A stretch of DNA of 64,000 nt from Mactromeris polynyma (GCA_032209605.1 JASFXZ010000003.1:28980762-29044761), one strand, 5' to 3'. Counted from the stretch's first letter, positions 34,750 through 46,519 are shown. The notes: generated by a model from the letters alone, not told the origin. Program-made: numbers and translations.

Positions 34750-37300
34750 AAACAACAATTACTCAGTGTTTTTATGACGAACAAACGTATAAACATTTAT
34801 GTCCCGAGTGTGAACGAGTATGAATTGGAGCTCATATTGTCTTTGCAATATGAAGTCGATTGCATCTTTGTATACAAAATCAAGTCTTATAACTGAACGT
34901 TTGTGATAAACGACCTATCCACATTGCTCTATGTGAACACCAGCTGGACATAGGCAATACTGGACGATATCCATAAAGCTGGTTTAACAGCTCCATAGTC
35001 CTTAACAAAGCTTATTTAGAAATTCCATTGTAGATATTGTTATACTGTGGTGCCGATAAAAGATATTGTTCTTGTCCTTGCAATCTACAAGCTGTAACGA
35101 TGACCAATAGAGTTTTATACGAACTGGTTTCTGGTTGATCTTCTAATAAAAGCGAGATGCTTCAAGCGTTGTCCAATGTGCAGATGAATTCCGTATGCTT
35201 TAAAGGTTTGTTGTATCATTAATTATACTATGCGCAATGCAGTCCTCCTAAATAATCATATAAATGACATGCCTCGATTAAATATTGCTAGATGCACATT
35301 GAACAGCGTATGCGAAAACACCTGAAGTGTTCAGATATTACCCGCATATCACGTGGTATATGATTAACTGTTCAATGCCATGCACGTGCTATCTATCATA
35401 GTATTTATTCACTAATCACCAAATTGACAGGAGATCTGCTACAATAACATAACATACATGATTGGTATGTGTTTAATGACCGCGGGATCTTCAGATGTCT
35501 GTGTCACAATAACACGGGGTCATAGGTCATAATTAGATCGATATTGTCATATTACGTAATGTATTATAGTGATTGACAAACAAAATAGTTTCATAAATGA
35601 ACAACTGGTGCTCTATTCACGCTAGCTATGTCAATTAATAATTATTATTCTTTGTTTTACCGTTGCTTAAACGTACTATTGGGCATTTATATATATATGT
35701 GTCCTTTCACTGTTTGTCATATATATATATGTGTCATTTCACTGTTTGTCATATATATATATGTGTCATTTCACTGTTTGTCATATATATATATGTGTGC
35801 TTATGATACCACCATAGCCTGATAGCTTTGAAGAAATTTGAATTCATTTTATAAATAACGAATACTTTTCATTATTGCATTGGCATATTCATCATCGCCC
35901 TAAGATATCCCCCCAAATTTAAGCTGGTTATATCACGTCTGTATGTTCGTTTCCCTTTTCACCTTCTTGTTCTGCAATCTGATAATGATTAGAAATCTTT
36001 TCTTCTACGTGTAAAATCTTACAATATAAAGATGGCATCATATATATAAAATATGATACACACATTAAATATAAAACATTACGTAATATAACGGTATTGT
36101 CGGCTTATTTACAGTGATACAACAAAAGGTGTATAATGACTTTCATTAGATTTCTGACCCATATTGTACCACCGTGATATGTTATTTCAAACAACTAAGA
36201 TTGCTATCAGCATTTTAACAGATACAATCTCAATTTGGTTACACAATTTATATGTGTTTCGTTTATTCACCCACTTAGTGTATTCCGACAAACGTGCATG
36301 CATATACCCTCTGGCACAAACGGCAGCCCTTTGTTGCAAACTTTACATCATGTTTCACAACAATTGGTTCTTTTTCTCATTGCACGACAAAGTAAAATAT
36401 GTACAATTTAAACGTGATCATGAATATATTTTTTGTATGTAGACAAATTGTACTTTTATATATATATATGTGTGATAAATAAAATTCTGCCTTGACAATT
36501 AATATTACCTTCGTCTACTTCGATATCGTTTTGACGAAAGAAGATGAGGACACCGAGCACAGTACTCCTTAGAACATGTTCTATACCTATTTCCATTATC
36601 TCTAAGGTAATACCTCTTTAACGGTGTCGCAATTAAGAAACACGCCAGTTAATGTAATCACCGTTTTGAGAAAAATGACCTTTTCAATTAATCCTTTTTA
36701 GGTGTAAAACAATCTATTGTAAAACAATCTGTTTAATTAATTGGTTTTATACTTGAAGATACTCATAAACAAAGAGGGTTGTATTTGATTAGACCGTGTT
36801 GTTTCTTAATTCTATTTCGCAATGACATTGTCGACATTGAAGATGATCGTTTTTGTAATTAACTACAGTTAAATACGTTTAATTCATTCTGCATCTTTGT
36901 TCTACAATTAATAACGTTTGAAGCACACAGCGTAATTATTCCGAAACAAATATGTATGTTATTTGAATTTAATTTATACCTTTCCTTCCGATTCATTAGC
37001 TATATACATGCTCACTAACATAAATACACACTCTATAAAAGCGAATAGAAAAGAAATATGTAGAGAACTTGTTGAAAGCAAGATGTGTACCAAGCATAAA
37101 GTATGGCAAACTGAGAATCACGATTCTTTCCATGGACGGTACAGGACTGTATGTGGCCTTTACCATCCCATAGCAACGCACTTGGTGGAACTTTTCACCG
37201 TCATACAACATTTAATTCATTATATAAGGTTTCAGAACTTTATGACTATAACAGTTAACTACATACATGTCAACAAACATTCTTATTATAAAGCTTATTT
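34750..37300. other. Non-coding stretch
   Basis: AT-rich. Apart from the minisatellite at 35689-35797 I see no gene or repeat; the 157-codon open frame starting at 36963 ends inside SINE-like sequence and has no protein-like conservation pattern. Confidence 0.4.
35689..35797 (+). repeat. 32-bp AT-rich minisatellite, about 3.5 copies
   Basis: Unit is an (AT)n run followed by GTGTCATTTCACTGTTTGTC. The period is 32 bp, as TGTTTGTC recurs at 35711, 35743 and 35775. Confidence 0.9.
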
Positions 37301-37304
37301 ACTG

Positions 37305-37464
37305 CTCGGTTCGGGTGCGGGAGGTCGTGGGTTGAAACCCCAGCCACGACAAATCAAAAGCCGTTGGAGAAGCTCTGTTGCATACGCTCGCTATAATGAG
37401 AGTAGTTATAGGACTGATATATCCATTGTTAGATGAATGTAACCGAGTGTATTTCGGCTTGGGA
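37305..37464 (+). mobile_element. SINE-like repeat with B-box (GTCGTGGGTTGAAACCC)
   Basis: Starts GCTCGGTTCGGGTGCGGGAG and has a B-box-like GGTTGAAACCC followed by CCAGCCACGACAAATCAAAA. It is of the type of tRNA-derived molluscan repeats. Its 3' part merges into a family A SINE. Confidence 0.45.
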
Positions 37465-37716
37465 TCACATTGTTGTGTATTTGCGTTTATTTATCGTCGC
37501 CACCGGTTTCTCATTTGAGCGACGCCTCGGGAAGAATGTTGGTCATTTAGATGTTTGGAGGAAAGTGCATGATACAGAAGCATCGTACATCGGACCTTGG
37601 TTTTCAAAGTCTCCGCTGAAAGACTGGTAGTTCTGTCAGTGGTGGAGCGGGGGGTCGAACCTGTGCTTCATGGATTACTAGTCCAGTGCATTACCACTTG
37701 ACCACGGATCCGCTAC
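37465..37716 (-). mobile_element. SINE, family A, copy 2 (minus orientation)
   Basis: Contains TTTGCGTTTATTTATCGTCG, CACCGGTTTCTCATTTGAGC, the GGAAGAATGTTGGTCATTTA core and the tRNA-like head with AGTCCAGTGCATTACC / GACCACGGATCCGCTAC. It is slightly shorter than the 61-kb copy, with the segment around the CACCCCTGG motif deleted. Confidence 0.7.
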
Positions 37717-37719
37717 AAA

Positions 37720-38770
37720 ATAACTGTTGGTGGACGGTATCTGCTATGAGAAGACACCGTGTCCAATGTCTTAAGCTGTCGTTGTGCTGTTAACAACATA
37801 CGTACATTACCGCGCTGTGTTCCACAATAAAGTATTAACTATCATAATTTCTGTACATGCGCGGATCCAGGGGGAGGGGGACCGGGGGTCCAGACCCTTA
37901 CGGCCTTACAGTATTGTACAAAAGTAAAGTTAAGTACTAGACCCACCTGACGAAAATTGCTGGATCCGCGCTTGCCGTAGACTTAAAATCATCAAAGTTA
38001 TGTTCGTATTTTAGAAATACCATATATAAATAAATATGATAATGTATAAATAATTATGTTGTATATTAGGTTAATCTTCCGATAACAGAAGTAACGGAAA
38101 TTTAATGTATTAAGTGTATAATTCAGACATAGAAATGGTATAAAATGATTGCTATGAGACACCTTGTCACCAATGTTTACAAAAAATAGCAAACATCAGT
38201 CTTAATTAAAAGCTATTTAACGGTTCAAAATCAGTTAAGAATTGAAAAGTAAATGAATCTCAATCAATTTTCGAATGCTCTGTGTGACAGATCACACGTT
38301 TTAAACACCGAAGTAATGATTTAAGAAAAGTAGAAAAGCGACATTTACAGGTCAATGTCTTTTACATTAAAGTTCGTGCAGTAGTGTGCGACATTGTGTG
38401 CCTTCATGTGGAAGATTACAGTTCTAGCATAAACAACTGATATAGTTTAATCACTTTGCACTTTACATACACATCAACATAGTGAACAGTACAGAACTCA
38501 ACAGATAGAACGGTACAATATCTACATCTAGTGTTATAATGTAGACAGTATCGTTCTTCGCGGACTCCAACAGTGTATTGGTTGTTCTAAACGTGTCATT
38601 GCCTATTTTCACGTTTTTGTTTGCATTTGTTACAGTTTTCAAACCCATTGTAAAATCAAAACCTTAAAACAATAACAGTATAATAGAAATGGAATGGGAG
38701 GTCGTTTCTGTACCCTGTTTTATCCTTTCTCATTTAAAAGTAGATAAAACAGAGAGAATACGTAACTACA
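37720..38770. other. Non-coding stretch
   Basis: No gene recognised. A short G/C-rich block (GGGGGAGGGGGACCGGGGGT, 37870-37890) is flanked by GCGCGGATCCAGG and GGATCCGCGC, which are inverted. Confidence 0.4.
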
Positions 38771-38774
38771 GGGA

Positions 38775-38945
38775 ACGCCACATACACAAGACAGTGCCTC
38801 CCCACGCAGACCTCCGTAAAAACAACAATCCACAAAACATAAGGCACTTAAGGGGATCAAATGGTACACATATTAAGGAACAGAGACACAAGGAATGGCT
38901 CGGCAGACCACAAGGAATAACTATGAGAATCAAAGTGGACAGTGA
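38775..38945 (+). repeat. Dispersed repeat family D, copy 2 (open frame)
   Basis: Homologous to 32330-32485. Here the frame is open for 121 codons (38689-39054) and reads HKTVPPHADLRKNNNPQNIR, then KEQRHKEWLGRPQG. The protein family is unknown. It may be a remnant of a retroelement or of an uncharacterised repeat-borne ORF. Confidence 0.6.
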
Positions 38946-39429
38946 AGGGAGGTGGATGGGGGGAATTAATGAATGGAAAAGATCACAGGACAAGTCAAGA
39001 CAACTGGCCGCAATAGGCCAAAAATGGGCAGGAAACAATCTGAACACTGTATAAAGTCTAATTTTTACCAGAAAAATGCCTAGTACTAATTTGAAGAAAA
39101 TGACATGGTTACGCATTCCTACAAACTTGCTCTCAAACACTACAGTACATCTTATCTGGCAATATAGCGCTGTAATGTGCGTCCATTTTAACTTTCGATA
39201 ATTGTTCTTATGGCGTGTATGTTGTCAATTTCTTTAGATTTCGCATGTATAACGCTAAACACAAATCGATGTGACTGAACCGACGAAAATATTTTTGTTT
39301 CAATTTAAATTTGCAATACCTGATTCATAATACACGCACAATACATATTGTCTCAAGTTTCGTGGTATTACGTAGGGATACCGGCAAGAAAATGACTTTA
39401 CATTATATTATTTCATGTTTGTACAACAT

Positions 39430-39511
39430 GTGCGTACGTTTCATCGCAATCAACAGGTATTTTCATATAAGTGCGTACGTTTTATTTCAATCAACAGGTA
39501 TTTTCATATAA
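39430..39511 (+). repeat. 41-bp tandem duplication
   Basis: GTGCGTACGTTTCATCGCAA plus TCAACAGGTATTTTCATATAA is followed by a copy with three to four substitutions (GTTTTATTTCAA). Confidence 0.9.
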
Positions 39512-39649
39512 GTTGAGTTACAAAAAACGATAAATTGACAAGTTACCAATATTTTGCAGGACTAAAACCGTGCGTTTTGAAATATGTTATGTATCCATGC
39601 AAGGTCGTCAATGCCTGAACCTGTGAATATTATGACCACAAGTGAAACG

Positions 39650-39960
39650 AGAAATATCTTGAAAAAAGATGGTCGGCGCAATTTGAAGGTTAAGATTTGT
39701 TGTGCAACATAACAAAAATGCCGAGATGTTACGATTGCTGGTCACTCCAGATCCAAAATGGATATCGGTAAATTCACCGAAATGCAGTGGATTTCGTTAC
39801 GGTAACGAGGTTAACCAATCCGCGTCAAGGTTACAAACGTTGTTCGGTTGAAGAGAACTTGCCTTGGTGGTTAACGTTAAATTTGATTGCTTTAAATAAC
39901 ACTGATATGCAAATAGCAAAACCATGTTAGTTCGGCTGCGTCGAAAAAGCTCCATCTTAT
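39650..39960 (-). repeat. Dispersed repeat family C, copy 2 (inverted)
   Basis: Reverse complement of the 24-kb copy, nearly full length, from AAGATGGTCGGCGCAATTTG to CATGTTAGTTCGGCTGCGTC. It is the best preserved of the three at its AACATCTCGGCATT end. Confidence 0.75.
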
Positions 39961-40423
39961 GTGGCCTTTCAGTCCAATGAGATATGTAGGTCTCGGAGGT
40001 CTAACGTTGAAATGGTCCCATGGTACATTCAAATCCCTATATTCAATCTATCACATTCAAAACACCTTAGTCAGGACAAATTTGTGCCTGTTAATTGATA
40101 CAAATAAGTAAACAATTCGACTTGGAGGCAAATATTTCGCTGTACTAGTAAATTAATCGCTGATAAGCCCGGAGCAAGTGTATTAAATATGCATCAGTAT
40201 TTTACGCCTAAATTAAGTGGAATATCTAACGGAAATAATGTGAAATTATTGTTGGACACTGATATATAATCATTTACCCAGCGGTACTCGGTGAAGTATG
40301 TACATTGTATTTGGTTATATCGAGTTTAATGTTTCATTTCATTTCAACATTTTTCTAATGCTTTTGGTCTGGAATACGTTAACATGTTATTGCAAGATGA
40401 ATAAGGTAGATACATTGAGAACA

Positions 40424-40497
40424 TCCGCCTCCCCAGGATTCGAACCTGCTACCTGCAGATTTGCATTCAGTTGCTCTATCGACTGAGCTAATCGTGT
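40424..40497 (-). repeat. tRNA-like sequence (SINE head or tRNA pseudogene)
   Basis: Minus strand: GATTAGCTCAGTCGATAGAG (A box), then GCAGGTTCGAATCCTGGGG (strong B box). The 5' CACGATT and the 3' flank do not pair as an acceptor stem, so a working tRNA is unlikely. Confidence 0.5.
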
Positions 40498-40499
40498 GA

Positions 40500-41260
40500 C
40501 TGTTGTCATTCAATGAATTAAAATTGATTTGGGAAAGAGGCATTTAATATGTGAGAGAAACATGCATGTGTCTCCAGTCATTATACCACTTTTAACTATA
40601 GTTTACTGAATGAAATGATCTTGCGACCTAGTTAGTTCCTGAAATTACGGAAGGCTTACACACGTATCCTAGTATTAATATGCAGTGCTTTAAGATAGAT
40701 CTTTAATTGCTGGAGAAGCTGTAATGTATTAAGTTTCTGTAAAATAACATGTAGTGGCAAGTCAAATTTGCCTATGCAGCAACAGACAACACCGGTGAAT
40801 ATATGACGCAGTATTATCCAGGGAAACAGTCATAATTACATTTGAGAATGCATATTTGCTTTGAGTTCCCCGTTGACTACCTCGCTATGCCCCGAGAACT
40901 TTGGAGCGCAGCAGCCGGGAACATGGAACCCGTTTAGCTCGTTGTAAACACTAATAATTAATTCGACCATATCTAAAATTGTCAAATATTTAAAGAATTG
41001 ACGTATCGTGATATTTTGACTTGTCCGCAAAGTCATATACGTAAATTAGTTGTGGTTCGTTAAATCTGTTTGCGATAGTATCTTCGTTTTAAACCATGCT
41101 TGAAGACAAACTAATTACAAATGGTTGACAAATTCCTTAAATGCCCATTCGGACTGTTTATCAGTAATCAATATATCACAGATCATATTTACAAACCTGG
41201 TTCGAATAATCAATCATTTACACGGACCGGGTCAACAGATATGGCTAAAAAAAAGAAATG
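40500..41260. other. Non-coding stretch
   Basis: No gene or repeat recognised. Confidence 0.4.
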
Positions 41261-41274
41261 AAGACTTCGGTTTA

Positions 41275-41555
41275 TGTGGCGGGATATCGCAATTAGTCCA
41301 TACCACCATGTTTCGGTGCAGCTGTACTAACATGGCTTTGCTATTTGCATATCAGTGTTATGTAAAGCAATCAAATCTAACGTTAACCACTAAACCAACA
41401 TCTCTTCAACCGAACAACGTTTGTAAAATTGTCGCGGATTGGTTAATCTTTCGATAAGGGATACGTTACCTTACCGAAATCCACTGAATTTCGGTGAATT
41501 TACCGAAATCCATTTAAGGTCTGGAGTGACCAGCAATCTCGGCATTTTTTGTACG
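41275..41555 (+). repeat. Dispersed repeat family C, copy 3
   Basis: Direct copy of the 24-kb member. It runs from GGTGCAGCTGTACTAACATG through CAACCGAACAACGTTTG to CTGGAGTGACCAGCAATCTC and GGCATTTTTT, truncated before the GCGCCGACCAT end. Confidence 0.7.
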
Positions 41556-41623
41556 GAAACACATTAATTCCATTTTTAAACCTAAAAACAGTGCGAAATT
41601 AATGTATGATTAAATGGAGCAAA

Positions 41624-41775
41624 TTGAATTTACTCACACATGCATTATACAAATTACATGCAAATTTATATGAAATCATACCCTTCATAACAAATATAGA
41701 CTGTTTCAAATTGAATATACCCACACATGCATTATAAAATTTACATGCACATTTATATGAAATCGTACCCTTCAT
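41624..41775 (+). repeat. 87-bp direct repeat, two copies
   Basis: CAAATTGAATTTACTCACAC, ATGCATTATACAAATTACAT and TATGAAATCATACCCTTCAT recur 87 bp later with few changes. Confidence 0.75.
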
Positions 41776-41779
41776 GCTA

Positions 41780-42305
41780 CAAGTATTTATTTTTTAAAGC
41801 AAATCAGAAAATTTTGGTTAATTCATCAACACACCCCAGTTTTTTTGGCTATAATCTCAGAAAGTGTTTATTATCAGGATTTCTAGTCATAAACTGTTTA
41901 GACACAACAGATAGAGATAATTTGATGCAAAAAAATACATAAATTCTTTGCAACTATCTTTTCAGTATTTGATTTTATTTTGATATGAATCTGCAATCCA
42001 TCGATCATCATGACCCGAGATTATAAACTTGAGATCAGATGCCATACTCAAAGCTACTTATTTTGTCAAATAGATATTTTGTTAAATGTTAGTAAATATT
42101 CAGGTTAATTACTTATGTTTTTTGACAATTACTGTATTAGTAATTCAAAAACAGAAAACAAGATTGGAGATCAATCTCAAATGTAAATAATCCTGTACGA
42201 AAGTTTTCATTTAGAAATATTTTATTATTTTTCACAAATTTGGAGGATTTCTTGTTTATTAACAGTTATGTCAAAATGTTATATTTTTCAGTTGCCTTTT
42301 AAACG
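41780..42305. other. AT-rich non-coding stretch
   Basis: No recognised feature. Confidence 0.4.
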
Positions 42306-42309
42306 CGAT

Positions 42310-43240
42310 TCGAAAAAAGAGTAGCCTCCCTGCTTTATAATGACGGACATTTGCAGTAAGAGTAACGTTCCCTTTTTAACAAAAAAGGGCGGACAATTTG
42401 AGACAGGGGACGTCACTCTTACCTCCATTAGCCTCCATTTTGATATGAAGGGACATTACTCTAGCCAGTAGTTGCGTCCATTTTTAAAGCAGGGGACATA
42501 GCTCTACAATATTTGGTCACCGGTCGTAATCAGAGTTTCCTCCCTTTACTTCAAAATGGTGGACATTTGTTTTAAGAATAATGCCCATTTTCAAAATAGC
42601 GGCGAACAGGGAACGTTACTTCTCCATTTTGAAAATGAAGGTACATAACTCTTGCCAGTAGTGGCGGCCATTTTTAAGCAAGGGACATAACTCTACAATG
42701 TTTTTTTTTCAAAATGGGGGAAACAGGGGTCGTTAATATAAAAATGGAGGCCATTTGCAGAAAGAGTAACGTTCCCTTCTTTCAAAATGGCTGAAATGCA
42801 GTTGGCGTAATGGGGACACTTCTAAATGTCAGACCTTTGCAGCAAAGTAACGTCCCCTATTTTCGACTTAAAGGGACATTACTTTTGTCACTACTAGTCC
42901 CCATTTTGAAAAAAGATCGGGACATAAACCTATCTGCCATTCACAATAAGACCAACCGCATCTGCTTTTAAATTGTGGACATTTGCAGCAAGTGTTGGCC
43001 CCAAATTGCACAACGCTTGCAACTGTAGAACAGCACTCATTTAATTTAGCCTCCATTTTGAAAACAAGAAACGCCATTGCATCCAAGGGACATAACTCTT
43101 ACCTTATTTGGCCAAAATGACAAGTATGAGTTATCAACCCTGCTTTAGATATTGCGGTAATTTGCAGTAAAAAGTAATGTACCCCGATTTAAAAATGATA
43201 GCCATTCTAACAAAAGTCATGCCCTACTTGTCTGCCACTA
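42310..43240. repeat. Diverged tandem array of GGGACATAACTCT / CCATTTTGAAAA repeats
   Basis: Roughly ten degenerate motifs such as GGGACATAACTCT, GCCTCCATTTTGAAAA, GTAACGTTCCCT and GACATTTGCAG alternate on both orientations. Units are 50-150 bp and too diverged to give a single consensus by eye. No open frame is meaningful here. Confidence 0.65.
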
Positions 43241-43520
43241 CTTCACAATAATCAGGAACTTAACTCTCCACTTTATGATCGACTATTATGATTAACTGCT
43301 GCCATCAACTGTGGGTAAATGTGCTAGTTTTCAATCAAAAATGAGGAATGTGATGGGTAAAACAATTTCATTGAATTTGGACGCAACCAATTAAAGGGTT
43401 GTATCTATACAAAACAACAGATGTGAACTAATCCCACAGGTGATGGAGCGTTAACAGAATAGATCAGCCATGGATGGTAATAGATCATGTAGTAAGAACC
43501 ACAACAACAAGCAGCAAATC

Positions 43521-43670
43521 ATATCTGGTCACTTCTACGGACCATGGTCCATATCTGGTCACTTCTACGGACCATGGTCCATTTCTGGTCACTTCTACGG
43601 ACCATGGTCCATATCTGGTCACTTCTACGGACCATGGTCCATATCTGGTAACTTCTACGGACCATGGTCC
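43521..43670 (+). repeat. 30-bp minisatellite, 5 copies, with 12-bp palindrome in each unit
   Basis: Exact 30-bp period, unit ATATCTGGTCACTTCTACGG followed by ACCATGGTCC. Each unit has the perfect palindrome GGACCATGGTCC. Only two substitutions separate the copies (ATTTCTGG, GGTAACTT). As 30 is a multiple of three, short open frames appear in several frames and are not genes. Confidence 0.97.
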
Positions 43671-43679
43671 TTTATGGAC

Positions 43680-44270
43680 CAAACAAACCCAATAAACTTC
43701 ACAACAACAAGTAAATAAATTCGTCTATTTCCTCCCACTCAAGTCTTTGAAAACACATTAGTTGTTATTTAAAGTTCAAATATCATTCATTCTTGACAAT
43801 TGAATTAATTTGGTGGTAAGTTGATGAGATTCATTCCATACCTGAAATATATAAAAAATGTGTAATTAAAATTTGGTAATGAACTAAATACAGAAATTAA
43901 TTTAATTACACATCAGGGGCGTAGCTAGCCCTCTATTCATGTGGATTCATAATTGTGCTAGGGGGTCCGGGGCATGAAAACAATGGTGCATTCTGGGCGT
44001 TTTTGTCAGAATCAGGTGGATTCAGCCGCGTACTCGCGTATAGGTAGCTACATGAACATGGAGAATATAAATAATTTAAATCACATTTACCAGATACATA
44101 AATGGACACAAAATAAACTAGATGGTTGTTTTTTAATAAAAACATATGTCTCCCAGATGGCAGTTTGTCAGTTATTGTAATACTGATACAGGATGTTAGA
44201 ATAAAATATCAAGCAAACAAGAAAGATAGTCTTCGATCAGTTCACCATGAACTGTATCTGTATAAAAACA
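43680..44270. other. Non-coding stretch
   Basis: No gene recognised. CAGGGGCGTAGCTAGCCCTC (43915-43934) resembles the termini of dispersed molluscan elements, but no partner end was found. Confidence 0.35.
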
Positions 44271-44271
44271 T

Positions 44272-44640
44272 CAAAGGGCCATAACTCATTGAAAATTTAT
44301 CTGAGTGGAACGAAACGACAAGGATGCACAACTACAATTGATGTAGATCAATCCTGTGAAGTTTGGCTGAAATCCAACCCGCTGTATTGGAGATGAAGCG
44401 CGGACAAACTCCATATGCATAACAAAATCAAAGGGCCATAACTCAGTGAAAAATATCCAAGCGGAACAAAACAACAAAGATGCACAACTGCACTTGATGT
44501 TGATCAATTCTATGAAGTTTGGCTGAAATCCAACTAGCAGTATTGGAGATAATGTGAAGACAAGCTAAATGTTGACAGACGGACAGACAGACGCCGAAGG
44601 CAAAAACAATATGTCTCCCTCGGAGAGAGGGAGACATAAT
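44272..44640 (+). repeat. Two ~145-bp AAGGGCCATAACTCA units with GACGGACA and GGGAGACATAA tail
   Basis: CAAAGGGCCATAACTCA, GGATGCACAACTACAATTGA-type and GTTTGGCTGAAATCCAAC modules occur twice (near 44272 and 44430), ending in a GACGGACAGACAG run and TCTCCCTCGGAGAGAGGGAG, a short palindrome. Confidence 0.75.
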
Positions 44641-44644
44641 AATG

Positions 44645-45110
44645 ATCAATTTTGTTGGAGCAATATCTAGAGGACAAACAAATCAATCAATCACTTTTAA
44701 GATCACAATCAAAGATATTTTAAAACTTGCATTAAATCTTGCAAGATCATTTTTTTCAAATGAGTCCTCTTTCTTGTCGAAATTTGGTCAAAATGAACAC
44801 TGCCATATTCGCAATATCATCAAATAACAAAAACAGCAAAAAAACATCATGTCAAGTTAGCTAGTAATATATTTAGTATGATCATAGGAAATACAGGTTG
44901 AGCAATACATTGCAGATGCCCAGACATGATAAAACCTTGTACAATAATCATTCAAGAAAAAATTCAACATTTTTTCATCAAAAAAACTTCAGTTCACCTG
45001 CATCATTCAATTACTCAATTTACAGAGAAAGAGATATGAACATTTCGCTGATTACTTTCATGGAATATCAAAGCAATAAAAGTTGTCTGTCTGATTTTTT
45101 CTACATAATC
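44645..45110. other. AT-rich non-coding stretch
   Basis: Likely 3'-flanking or 3' UTR sequence of the minus-strand gene fragment at 45112-45691. No polyadenylation signal can be assigned confidently. Confidence 0.3.
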
Positions 45111-45111
45111 A

Positions 45112-45691
45112 TCACTCCCTGTCGCCCATTTGTGGCAATTTAAATTTCTCAAAACCGAATGGTTTAAGACTTTCATGGATTGCAAAGGGTAAATCATCTG
45201 GGTAGTCCAGTATGGACATGTCTTCCATCGATGTGTCCAGAGCTTTGAATGCTGATAGCTCACCTTCCTCTTCCTCACTTACATAGGGAGCATCTGTGTC
45301 ATCTTCTGGGCAGTACAGCCAATCGATCGCCGTCAACCTCTGTTGTGTTCTCATCAACTGATTCTTCTTCCCCAGAAACACTGTCATCCTGAAGACAATA
45401 ATAAAATGTATGAAACCGATCATGTCACCATATTTAACTTGAGAACTGCAAGGCGAACCGCATGACTTTCCAGTGAGTCATTATTTTTGCAGTCTTAACT
45501 GTTATTGACACAAACTTGCTCATTATTAAAATTGGCCAAGATATACTGTCAATGAAAACCTTTATTAATGTTCAAGGTAAGCTGTTTATGTTAGAGGCCT
45601 TATTATTATTCTTACTATAACAGTGTTTGGAGTTTCATCATAGCTCAGTCTTTTGTTTCCGTCATCTATTGGGCCTTCCTCAACAATTAAT
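45112..45691 (-). pseudogene. Unknown acidic protein, last two exons with a +1 frameshift
   Basis: On the minus strand an exon at 45691-45616 (acceptor TTTGCAG, donor GTAAGA) reads LIVEEGPIDDGNKRLSYDET and then PNTVI. It joins in phase to an exon at 45388-45112 (acceptor GTCTTCAG) beginning DDSVSGEEESVDENTTEVDG, then DRLAVLPRR and a stop. Immediately before that stop, the +1 frame opens as PEDDTDAPYVSEEEEGELSA and goes on through ALDTSMEDMSILDYPDDLPF, ending near PQMGDRE and a TGA at 45112. Both halves have the same acidic, low-bias composition, so one protein seems to be interrupted by one extra base near 45303-45310. This may be an assembly or polymorphic indel, or a pseudogene. I do not recognise the family; nothing suggests an enzyme domain. 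Confidence 0.45.
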
Positions 45692-46178
45692 CTGCAAATA
45701 TGTAATACACTTTAATACTTTGAATGTATGATCATCCATTTACATATTCAGTGCTACCTAGACATATCTACACTTGAGGATAATATCAAGACTGACAACA
45801 AAAAAGCACCATAAGTTGACACGTACACTCATCGTGTTTTATTCATTAACGGGATAAAACTAAATTCGTATTAACTCTTAGTTTTTTAGTAATGACCATG
45901 ATGAAAACTTTGCAAGACTGTCTAATAATTAAGTGACATCACTTGGTCATTAATTACAAGTATTCCTACATGTTTTGCCATTGGTAAGTTGTAACATAAG
46001 TTTAATGTGAATATCTTGTTATTTATTAATTTAAGACAAAGTTTAAAGGGCCATGTTACACCTATGTGTACTGTCACTAGTAACACATACATTTTATTTG
46101 ATAATCGTTACGGCAAAAATAAATAGTTTTAGCATCACAAGACCGAAAATGACGACAAAGGCTATGACAAAGCCTCGA

Positions 46179-46490
46179 CTATTTTTCTTTGAAACACAGA
46201 CAAGGAAAACCAAATGCTATAAGAATATTGGTAATCAAAGGACAATATGTAGATGCTGCACAGGAACAAGGCAATTTACAAACTAGCAATCTTTTCCAGA
46301 GAACATGGTTGCCAAATGTCACCAGATTGAAGAACTTTTCATGTATGTTCTTTTCGCTATCTTGCAATTCAAGCAGTTTCAGGCTGCTTGCATATCTTGT
46401 ATATAAATCATTGGCATTCGTTCTCATCCTTTTTAAATTTACGTTCGAACCTGGGGACAATATATTGGTCCCAGATTTTATCAAGTGGTG
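46179..46490 (-). pseudogene. Coding-like segment, possible upstream exon of the unknown minus-strand gene
   Basis: Minus strand reads IYLSIESPLDKIWDQYIVPR followed by FERKFKKDENE in one frame and NANDLYTRYASSLKLLELQD, then SEKNIHEKFFNLVTFGNHVL and WKRLLV in another. A frame change near 46420 is needed to join them. The protein character is plausible but no family, clear splice sites or link to 45691 can be shown. Confidence 0.3.
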
Positions 46491-46519
46491 ATTCAATAGA
46501 CAGATATATCCCACTATGG

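Noticed and set aside
36963..37436. 157-codon open frame
   Set aside because: No domain or codon signal, and its end lies inside a SINE-like repeat.
40424..40497. Functional tRNA gene
   Set aside because: A and B boxes are good but the acceptor ends do not pair; a SINE head or pseudogene is more likely. The same applies to 16684 and 53072.
42868..43086. 72-codon minus-strand frame
   Set aside because: Falls within the diverged GGGACATAACT repeat array; incidental.
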